From: Bryopsis sp. KO-2023
Taxonomy: Eukaryota > Chlorophyta > Ulvophyceae > Bryopsidales > Bryopsidaceae
Length of the DNA: 64,000 nt
Reading direction: 5' to 3'
NCBI GenBank assembly: GCA_030272585.1
Contig: BSYQ01000002.1
Span: 2,542,001 to 2,606,000 of the forward strand
Part shown: piece after piece, positions 24,691 through 33,776 of the stretch
Numbering within the stretch: position 1 is the stretch's first letter
How the letters are laid out: each line of letters opens with the position of its first letter
The notes under the pieces: generated by a model
Databases searched by the model: none
Told to the model about the DNA's origin: nothing
What the model saw: the letters and a program-made list of their open reading frames with translations, nothing else
Position numbers and translations under genes: made by a program

Positions 24691-27600
24691 TGCTTTTAGA
24701 TACATGTATCTCCCATGTCGAAATAAAAGGGTCCTTAACACGCTGTTGCAATTGCTCAAACTCTATGGTGGCTGAAGATGTACGACAACGTCTTCGAGCT
24801 AATGCGAACATGTCACTCATGCCAGCTGCTCCCTTGCGGACTCTTGAAAATTACTTAGCAACATCGGTGTCGCAACCATGCAACACGATGCAGATTCATT
24901 TTACCAACGGACTCCCACCCAGTTGATCAGGCAACACGAACCTCATTACAGCCGTAGATCAGTTCTCATGATTTGAGGTAGTCGCTGCTCCTCCGGACTT
25001 TACGACACGCGCGACAACCATGTTGTTCCTGATAGATGTCATACTCAAATACGACATTCCGAGAGCCGTTAAGTATAATAATGGCTCGCACTCTGTTGAG
25101 CTGCGAACATTGTCCGACCAGGTAGACCTTCTGCACAAAGGCAAGTACCAAGACATTATTGACGTGCACCGGTTCCAAGACCTAACACTAACAAGGGTCA
25201 ACTTACCTCCGGCCTACGAGCTGACCAAAATCCGCGATTGGGACAACCGAATTGCCCGCGGGGCCGAAGAGGCAAGACGACGCCGCGGCTTATTACCCAC
25301 AAGCTCATAGGAAAGTTAAAGCGATGTATCACATGATGATGAACCGCATCAGACGGTTTGCTTACATAGAACCCACTACAAACAAGGACGTAGAAGAGCA
25401 TTTGCGCAACAATTGTATAGAAGATATTAATAAAAGAAAAACCTGGTTCCATAAAATCTGTCACGAATAATAACTTAAAAAAAAAAGGTGTTGGTGCGGT
25501 AATAATTGCCATCCTTAGAAAGTTGTATCTTAATTTGTTGTTTGATTATGATGTGTTACTACGCAAAATCTTTTTTATGTCTTTGAACCGCTTTGTAGAT
25601 ATTGTTACTATATAATTTTATTTGCGGCATTCAAATCTTTGTTGAGGGCATTAATTTGGGGCACCTATCGAATGCACGAACCTTTTCCAAGAAAAAAAGA
25701 ATAGAAGATTAGGGGATAGCGAAGTCCTACAATACAGTGCGTAGAGACCCGCTTCAGCAGCTTGGATCTCGGTAAGTACGATCTCTAATTGATATTCTTC
25801 GAACACGCATCTTGTGCTCGTCTTAACTAACCCATAACTTATTTAATTCACACGTTTCAAGACTTTAGAAGTATCTACTCTTCCTAAGGAAGGGAACGGG
25901 ATGTTTTTTAGGTTTCATGGAGTACTGTTGGGAGTTGTAAGCAAGCCCCAAAGTTGTTAAGTTCGATAAGTGATCGACACCTTTTGGGTGACAGTAAGGG
26001 CCGATTGTGGAGTTTTATTTGCATACGATTTTCTTCCGCTTAGGTGGACGTGACTTGCACACACGGACTTGTATTAATTAGAAAAGATAATAATAACCAT
26101 ATCATCGCATGGTTGATAGAGATCCGTAACCTTGTGGGAGTATGCGTCACTAAACAGAGGTGATGAAGTTCCATGTGCAATGCAATCACGCAAATACAAG
26201 TCATCGAAATTCAAAATCCTTTATAGCCATAACTTCCACTTGAGCTCATGTGTGTACAGCGATAACAACACCACCATCGGCATGGGTATTGAAAGGTGAG
26301 CAAACCCAATATTGACTTGTCATACTTAATTTCGGACGGATACCATGCGTTGGAGCATATCAAGCCTAAGTCTTGCTCAGTAAACGCACCCGGTGCGCAC
26401 CTCATGCATCGCTTTATGGTTTAAAGGAAAGATTTCCCAGACATCTTGCAAGACCCTCCATTAGGCAAATGGTGTTCACGGTTTGTATGCACATATTACG
26501 ACGTCTGATCATATTCATTACACGAGAGTTACGTCTGATTTCTTCGGGAAGGGAGAAAACTCCCTTACAGGGTTGATACACGTGAAACGTTCAATGACCT
26601 ACCATTATGCATATGGTGCGGACACAGTCCTTTATTGCATACGGCACAAAAGAAAAGTAATAGAATACATAGGAAAAATTTAATATATCCTTGATGAATC
26701 TCACGTCTAGGTACCTCTATCCCCCAATGGACGAAAGACTGCAACAACTCTCCGAATTTGAATGTGACAGCGAAGGTTACACATACGTGACTCTACCACA
26801 AAGAGGGAGTAATAACCTCAACATATTCCACCACTAGATCGAAGTCCGGTTAGCCAGTTAGGATGCGGTTAGGACGTCACCAAAAAAGAATTAAAGTATG
26901 ATGTTGCCAACATCTATATGTTCTTCGCTCTCGTTCCTAACGATGAGTGGTTTACATGGGAGCTCGCGTTCGTCGAGTAAGTCCAAGTCATGAAATAGAG
27001 ATACATCGAGACCAGGACGATCCCACGAGACACTTTGGTGAGGTTTTGTTGAAAGGATCCTCGGGAACGGCGGGGTTGTGTGGTATACATCAACTAGTAT
27101 GTAGGAGATTTTACGTGCCGACTAGACTTCTCCTCCAATGCGGAATATTAAATGCATATCAAAAGATTGCATTTGATTTCATAACCTCTCTAGAACGAAA
27201 AACAACCATAGTGAACTTGCGAGACTCCTTTAGATTTTTAAGACCGTCGGTATACGAGAAAACGATGGGGGCCGGACAACAAGGATTCGGTTGTTGCAAA
27301 CCATTTATGAATTAAGATGGATTAGGGAAGAAACCTCGAGAGTTATACTCGCGATATATGGACTGAAATTTTCTAGAGATAGAACAAGATAATTTCCCGC
27401 TCTCTCATTTCCTTTTATGTTTACGCCCACGATGGGGGGGGGTCTATGATGGCCTGAAGACGCCCCAGAGACAGACCCCCTTCCGATAAAAAGTTGTAAA
27501 ATTAATTGATAGGGACGGAATATAAGCGAGATGCCGTTTGATAAGGAAGAGTGCACGAGAGGCGATCTTGGTAGCAAGCCTACCCAATTATCTAGAAAGA

Positions 27601-28100
27601 AAGAATACTTCAGAGAACATTGGGGGCAAGTTGGCCGGACAATGTCCGCAAACACCAAGATAACGATTTGGGGGGGAGGGGGGAAACAGTCCAGAGTCTA
27701 TCGAAGTAAACTAGTTCAAGTCGACAAGGGAGGAAGAGTAGAATTATTACGGTAAAGAGAATAAGAAGAGCACATCAGGTAAAATTGCAAAATCGATGCA
27801 AAAACAAAATAACAAGCCCGCATGATCTGTATGGGAAGAGAAAGAATAGTCCCTAAGACAGCAATAGGGTGGAAAGGCGAGTTAATCAAACGGCAAGACG
27901 AACATACGATAAGGGGAAATGCTCGAGGTGTTTTTCTACGGGTGCTAAGGCAAGTTGACAAGATAAAGAAGCTTGAAGTATTCGGACGTGTTTTTATACT
28001 TGATGAGTATGTTCAGATATCTCCGATTAAAATCTTTTTATAGCAACCTATTTTACAGTGACTAGAGCTGTTAACGTTTCACTTTCAAGGTGTCTTAGCT
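24691..28100. other. Gene-poor stretch with unassigned open fragments
   Basis: Plus-strand fragments at 25,020-25,470 (with KYQDIIDVHRFQDL, then MYHMMMNRIRRFAY in another frame) and 26,947-27,315 look protein-like but match nothing I know. They are probably more element remains. No RNA gene or defined repeat is seen. Confidence 0.4.
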
Positions 28101-30800
28101 ATTTATTCAAAAAGAACAAAAAAATGAGTAAAAGAAGTTAAAAATATATATTTTTTTTCTTTTTTTTTACTTCTTTTCAAATAGCTAAGCCGTTTGGCGA
28201 AATGAATACCTAAACCATCAAAACTCTTGTTAAGAGGGGGGGTCAACGAGGTCACCTCCATTTTTTTTGTCAAGGAAAAGGAAAGTGGAGTGAATGGCAC
28301 GTCACCTCCCTTTCACTTTACTTTCCTTTTCTTGTTTTTTTTCTCCTTTTTTTTGGGTTTACGTACTAGTTTTTGTGGTGTTGCTTGAGAAAATAAAAAT
28401 TTATATCTGCCATTTTTTTAATCTATGTTTAGAACAGTTTTTGATTGCAAGTGAGAAATAATCCTCCCCTCCCCCCCCTAGGACAAAAAATGAGTACCGT
28501 AGATAGGGTAATTTCTGCGTTGGACTAATTTTTGCGAGTAGAAAAAATCGCAAAAATTAGTGTCGCAAAAATTGGGTTCCTAAACCCTGGGCCCTTTGCG
28601 ACCCGATTGAATCGCAAAAATTAGTGTCACAAAAATAAAACACGCGAAAGTTCATGCGCGCAAAAATCACCCTATCTACGGTAAATAAAAATAATATAAA
28701 AAAATAACAGAGATAAAAAAATAAAGTCGGTCACCTGAATGCTTTCCCTCTCCTTTTTTTTTTTCTCCTTTGGTTCAGCCCAGCGAAAGAAAAGTGGACC
28801 TTCGTTTTTCTTCAGGAATTTTTTTTTCAAATGTTCCGATGAACCTGGGGGAAAAAAAATCGAACCGTGAGGATTTTTTTTGTTTTTGAAGCAATCAGAT
28901 ATTATAGTATTCACTATACTATATTTTTATTCAGGGAAAAGCCAGCACCTCCGTCTCATTTTTCTTTTAATTCGCTTTTTTTTTTTAACCAGTAATTTTT
29001 TTTTCCAGTTCTGGTGAGGTCATGATGGGAAGAGAAAACAAAAATTGAGCTAAAAAAAAAAAAAAGCTGATGGAAACATAGGAAAGCTGAAAAAAAACAA
29101 AAAAAACAGCTTACTAAAAAAGAACTAAAGATAAAAAATACAGCAAAAATTGCGAGGAAGCATGAGTAATCGTGAAAAAATTCAACCGGAAAAAATGAAG
29201 ACTTATTTCTAGAATAACACATTTCCAGGTGTTTTATTTGTTCAATGTTTCAAAAAATATTTTAACCCCCCCCCCCTCCAAGACTCACTTTCTTTTCTTT
29301 TTCTTTTTTCTTTTCTCTTAAAAAAAAAAAAAAAGAAAAAAGTCTCTTGCTTTTTGTTACAGCCTGCTGGAGCCATCACACTTTTCAACCCCCCAAAAAA
29401 AATAAAAATAAAATAGAACCCAAAAAACGAAAAAGAAACACACAAAAAAAATTAAGAAAAACTCCAGGAAAAACTCGAGAAAAAACAAAAAAAACAAAAA
29501 CCAGAAAAACGCACACATACCTTTCGCGAGGAATAACCTCAGGTGGCAGGCAGCCACTCTCAGCAATTTCCATTTTAGCTGATTCCATTTTTCTTGTTTT
29601 TTTTTGGAGAGAGAGGTTTTCTCAGCTTTTTTCCCTGGATGGAGAAATGGTCAAAAAAAAAGGAAAAACCAGGTTTTAGAAAACCTGGAGAAAAAATATA
29701 TATATAGAAGTTAAAAAAAGCCACAGCCGTGTGCATTGCTGAAGCCCTTGGAAAAAAGAAGAAAAGAAAGAAGGAAGAAAGGAAAAAAAAATACTATTGA
29801 CTATTTTGGCAACCTCCCCCCGCCACCACCACCCAACCCCAAATCCGAAAAAAAAATCTGTCAATTTGTTTTTTTTCAATTTATTTCCAATCTAGTTTTA
29901 GTTTTGTTTTTTTTTGTTGTTTTTTTTGGGAGGGGGGTGAGGATGAAAAGTCAACCTATTTTTTATTCATTTATTTTAAATCTAGCTTTATTTTCTTGGG
30001 GGGGGGAGGGGGTCAGGATAAGAAGTCAACCTGTTTTTTTTTAATTCTCACTCTATTTTCGGGTATCTCACCATGACTGACTGGGAGGATATTTTTCAAG
30101 AATTGGAAAGGCATTCGTAATGTTTTTTGGGGGGGAAACAAATAAATAAGTAAAAAATAAAACAAACTGTGGATTTTTTTTGGCTTGAAACAAGAAAAAT
30201 ATAAATATATATATTTTTTTGTCTCAGAATATCCAATATAAAGAAAAAGGAAAGAAAATCAGAGTGTCCCTTATCTGTTTTTTTTTTTAATTAAATGAAT
30301 ATTTATTAAAATATATATATTTTTAATAAAATAAAATAGACAAATGGTTTCCATTCATTCAGGGATACAACTATTTCGTTCATAATTTTTATTTCTCATT
30401 TATTTACTTCTCTTTTTAATTATTTTTTTCTTTTTTTTTTTGGGGGGGGGGAAGGGGAACAGAGAAAAAGAAAAAAAAAAACAAGGTTGACAACTGTCAG
30501 GAATTTTTTTTTCTAATTTGCTTCCCACACACTTCACTTTCTTTCCAAGCTTTTTTTCCCTTCAATTTTTAGTTTTGCTGTCGAAAACCACTGCACCTCA
30601 TTCTAAAAATAAATCGAAAAAAAAAAAGCTCCATCCCGCTGGCGATCCTTTTCGACGACCTCCCCCTGCGCATCGAGAAAGAAAAAAAAAACGAATAACG
30701 AGCAAGCAGTTAACAAAATAATCGAAACAGAAAGAAGAAAGGAAAAACCATTCGCAGAGCTCTTTTTTTTCATCATTTTCGATTCGAAATCCTTTTCACC
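28100..30800. repeat. Homopolymer-rich low-complexity tract
   Basis: Runs of A, T, G or C of 6-16 bases occur every few tens of bases on both strands, with long polypyrimidine and polypurine stretches. Open fragments here are made of K or F runs and are not credible genes. The change from the preceding sequence is abrupt near 28,100. Such a tract will be error-prone in sequencing and assembly. Confidence 0.75.
28495..28683. mobile_element. Small MITE with TACCGTAGATAGGG termini
   Basis: The left end TACCGTAGATAGGGTAATTT and the right end, in reverse TACCGTAGATAGGGTGATTT, are inverted repeats of about 25 bp. TA at both outer edges fits a TA target duplication, as in Tc1/mariner-type elements. 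The 189-bp interior repeats CGCAAAAATTAGTGTC twice and has GGGCCC near its centre. No coding capacity. Confidence 0.85.
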
Positions 30801-31630
30801 GGGGCGACCGCCGTTCGGCAGACCATTTTCCTTCCTACCTTTCTCGCCGCTCGTTCATTTTTTTTTCTCGATCCCTTCCCTCGTACGCACGCTTTAGCGC
30901 TCCCTGTCGCGGAAAAAAAAGAAAAACCGAGAAACGAGTCTGAAAAAAGATCAACGGGGGGTCGTTCTCACAACCCCCCCCCCCCTTCACCGTTACACGT
31001 GACGGCGTTATCTCGAATGCAAGATTCGGGAGAGGAGTGGGGAAGGAAAACTGACTGGACTTTTTCTGTCCATCCGCGGGATGTGCCTGTGCGCGCATGG
31101 GGCGCCGTTCTTCCACAACCAACGATCGTTCCGTTAGCAAGCGTTCGTTCGTTCAAAATCTGAATATCCCCGACTCCTTCCACGTCTGACATGCGGGCGG
31201 GCTGCGTCACAGACCGACTGACGGCGTTGCTATCTGACGGTCGATCGGCGCGGCCGCTCGTTTTTCGGGGGTGTTGAAACCACGAGAATTGTGGGAAGGA
31301 CGGTTAGAATGAACGAATATATAAGAGAGTGAACCATTGTATCGAACAACTTTCAACACATGACATTGACGACTTTCGACGTCAGAGGAACTGGCATTGA
31401 CAACAGGGGTGAAAAAAAAAGGACAGTGTTGTACCCAGGAAGTTGGTGTCGTGACTGTACGACAGTGGCAAGGATGAATTCATCTGTCGAATTCACTTTT
31501 TTTAACAGTAAAAAGTACGACCCCTGTTCCAACCAAAGTTCCTTGAAGCACCACAAACCGGAGTTCTAACTGCTTAAACTGCACAGCAACCACACAACTG
31601 AATTACCCCTTTCCACATCTCCACACTGTC
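30801..31630. other. CpG-containing flank with TATA-like box, no assigned gene
   Basis: After the homopolymer tract the sequence becomes CpG-rich (30,610-31,260). A TATATAAG box lies at 31,318-31,325, 35 bases before an ATG that opens a 69-codon frame (31,360-31,569, MTLTTFDVRGTG). On the minus strand a frame begins near 31,210 (MTQPARMSDVEGVGD). Neither product is recognised, so I do not call a gene. The LTR element inserted just downstream. Confidence 0.35.
31318..31325 (+). promoter_or_regulatory. Candidate TATA box
   Basis: TATATAAG sits in a moderately GC-rich setting 35 bases upstream of an ATG. The match is good for a TATA element, but no transcript or recognised product supports it. 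Confidence 0.3.
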
Positions 31631-31779
31631 TGTTGGGAAAATCACGGATGATTATGTCAGGGGCAGACACTAGATGGATAGACAGTGACTAGGTTTCGAC
31701 TATAACTGGGGAACGTCCTCTCGAACGAACTGTAACTGTTGTTTCTGTTGAGCGACTGAGTGCAAGAATATACACAACA
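31631..31779 (+). repeat. 5' LTR
   Basis: 149 bp from TGTTGGGAAAATCACGG to AATATACACAACA. It matches the 3' LTR except for one base. No TATA box is seen inside. Confidence 0.95.
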
Positions 31780-33743
31780 TGGTTTCGGAGCGGGTAAAGT
31801 TATACCGTCGACTGGCGCGCGCGCTGTGGTACAGCTGGCTGTTGCTATGGGGATCTCACACACCACACACTCCACTGGATGTGGCGACTCGTGACTGCCG
31901 TCTCACCAAACGAGAGAAGAACAGAGCGTGGAAACGGAGTCGCGAGTTGCGTCAGGGGGGTACGCTGAAAAGTGTGATGTCAAGAGCGCTTTTACTTTTG
32001 TTACTTCAGATGGGGTGCGTAGAAGTTAACCCAGGACCAGAAGGAGACAAGGGGAACTCGAATAAGATCCGAGCGTGGTCTCGAGAGGCTGCGCAGTGGA
32101 TCTTCGCCCACGCAGAAGTGATGGCGGACGGGCCAGAGTTTTCTAAACGGTTGCGCATGTTTATGAAAAGTACAGTTCCAGGGGGAAATGCGGCGCTGTA
32201 TGCGCTGAAAGCTTACGAGTTGGTGGCGACAAAGACGGATGCGGAGTTGGTTGCAGAGTACGGAAGTTGGTTTGCAATAGGGGCGTTGGCTGGGGTCATT
32301 CCACCCGAGGAGAAACGATGGAAAGTATTCAAAAAGATGATGGAAATGCGTATTCCAGCAAGCGCTGAAACCAATTTGGACAGGTTGCGCCGGTTTTCAC
32401 GAACCAAGGGGGAGGTGTTGGATGTTTTCTTGGAGAGGATGATCCTGACCATGGAACTGTATGATGATGTGAGCGAAGAAAACAAGAAACGTTGTCTGTA
32501 TGCAAAACTCCCTCGTGAATTACAGGTTGCTGTGGCCGTGTTGCCTTCGGATTGCAGTCTGGTTACTATGCTTGGAAGCATTCGGCGATGGATCTATTGG
32601 CATGGGCTCAACACCATTTCGAGCGGTTCCTCAGGAGGAGGGGGTGGTGACATGATGGAAATCGATGTACTCGCTGGAGTACGTGAAAAGATCTTGAGGG
32701 GAGGTGAAATCGATTTTCAGGAGATCAAGTCGAAAAACAGCCTAATGATAGGTTGGAAAAAATTAATGGACGAAAAAAGCTACAGAAGTGAGGCAGAACG
32801 TTTTCTCAAAGGAGGAGGTTCTGGGTACAAGGGTGTTCGTTTTACAGGAAGTGGCCGAGGCGAGGGTGGTCGTGGTGGGAAGTACGATGCACGACGGTTT
32901 CATGGCGTCGCTGTGGACGAAGTTGAATCAGAATGGAATGACGTGATGGGGCCGGGACAACGTGAGGCTACAGGGTCGGATGAACACGCGGCAGATGAAG
33001 GAGGAAGTGAGTCAGCTGATCAATGCATGAGGCATGAGACCTTGGGATTCGAAAACAGCGGTATAACTCGTCACGAAGGGCGTCGCTGGTTGGGAATGCC
33101 TGAATGCTATCCAGAAGATTTCACATCCTCGGATGACGAATTCTTTGATGCGGAAGAAGGGACCCTCAAGGAAGTCCAGGAAGATTTGTATTTGCATGGG
33201 GGAATCACAGAGCGATGTGGTTCAGCGATTACTCGGAACGAAAAGGCCAGCCTCCACCTTCCTGTGGACCTCCAGGGATGTAAGGTGGCCGGCCTTATTG
33301 ATACTGGCGCCACCAGTACGTTTGTTCAAAGGAGTCTACTGCAGGCCTTGAAAATGGAATCGCAGATTCTTCCTTGCGATCGATTTGTGGTTCTTGGGGA
33401 CGGGCATAGAAGCACCTTGGACGGAGTTATCAAGTTGCCACTACAGGTGAATGGCGAAGAGAAAACGGTGGAGGCGTATGTAATGGACAGTAAAGGACCG
33501 AGTTTAATCCTCGGGTTCCCTTTCCTGGCGAGGAATCAATTGGTGGTCGACTGCGCAAACAGACAACTCCTGTCACGCAAAAATGACCAGCTCATACGTT
33601 GCAGGATGCATGCAGTTCCGACCAAGCGAGTGGCGCCATCTCTGTCGACGTTGCTTACTAATCTGACGAAGACACTGGAGACCACTGTCACGCACTTGCG
33701 AGCGCTGGGTACGCAAGAGCTTGACTGTCCTCAAAAAAACTAG
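31779..33743 (+). CDS. Gag-protease with N-terminal 2A-like motif
   Basis: 654 codons. The ATG uses the last base of the LTR and the TG of the primer-binding site. Residues 71-87 form a Leu-rich run ending in the 2A-like GCVEVNPGP. In known 2A peptides the ribosome skips the last Gly-Pro bond, which here would release an 86-residue leader with hydrophobic segments. The rest resembles a Gag body, then a Gly/Arg-rich patch (around 345-375) that may bind nucleic acid, since no CCHC knuckle is present. A retropepsin motif LIDTGATSTF lies near residue 508. The N-terminal leader has no recognised domain. The Asp of 2A's usual G-D-V-E is Cys here, so skipping efficiency is uncertain. Confidence 0.9.
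   Translation: MVSERVKLYRRLARALWYSWLLLWGSHTPHTPLDVATRDCRLTKREKNRAWKRSRELRQGGTLKSVMSRALLLLLLQMGCVEVNPGPEGDKGNSNKIRAWSREAAQWIFAHAEVMADGPEFSKRLRMFMKSTVPGGNAALYALKAYELVATKTDAELVAEYGSWFAIGALAGVIPPEEKRWKVFKKMMEMRIPASAETNLDRLRRFSRTKGEVLDVFLERMILTMELYDDVSEENKKRCLYAKLPRELQVAVAVLPSDCSLVTMLGSIRRWIYWHGLNTISSGSSGGGGGDMMEIDVLAGVREKILRGGEIDFQEIKSKNSLMIGWKKLMDEKSYRSEAERFLKGGGSGYKGVRFTGSGRGEGGRGGKYDARRFHGVAVDEVESEWNDVMGPGQREATGSDEHAADEGGSESADQCMRHETLGFENSGITRHEGRRWLGMPECYPEDFTSSDDEFFDAEEGTLKEVQEDLYLHGGITERCGSAITRNEKASLHLPVDLQGCKVAGLIDTGATSTFVQRSLLQALKMESQILPCDRFVVLGDGHRSTLDGVIKLPLQVNGEEKTVEAYVMDSKGPSLILGFPFLARNQLVVDCANRQLLSRKNDQLIRCRMHAVPTKRVAPSLSTLLTNLTKTLETTVTHLRALGTQELDCPQKN
31780..31795 (+). other. Primer-binding site
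   Basis: TGGTTTCGGAGCGGG starts at the first base after the LTR and begins with TGG, as expected for pairing with a tRNA 3' CCA end. The same TGGTTTCGGAGC occurs at 52,198 in the second element. I could not identify the tRNA. Confidence 0.75.
32013..32039 (+). other. 2A-like ribosome-skipping motif in Gag
   Basis: Codons 79-87 read GCVEVNPGP after a run of leucines. The consensus is D-V/I-E-x-N-P-G-P. All consensus residues except the leading Asp are present. 2A-like sequences are known from picornaviruses and from several non-LTR retrotransposons. Confidence 0.75.
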
Positions 33744-33776
33744 TAAACAAAAACCAAGAGAGGGGTTTGGTTTTTT
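33734..33776 (+). promoter_or_regulatory. -1 ribosomal frameshift signal between gag and pol
   Basis: The heptamer A-AAA-AAC (33,734-33,740, split as gag codons) directly precedes the gag stop, and pol is open in the -1 frame from 33,725. A 9-bp hairpin (AAAAACCAA / TTGGTTTTT, roughly 33,749-33,776) follows after an 8-base spacer. This is the standard arrangement used by many retroelements to make Gag-Pol. Confidence 0.8.

Noticed and set aside
28956-30044. Phe- or Lys-rich open frames in the homopolymer block
   Set aside because: They consist of translated T or A runs on both strands.
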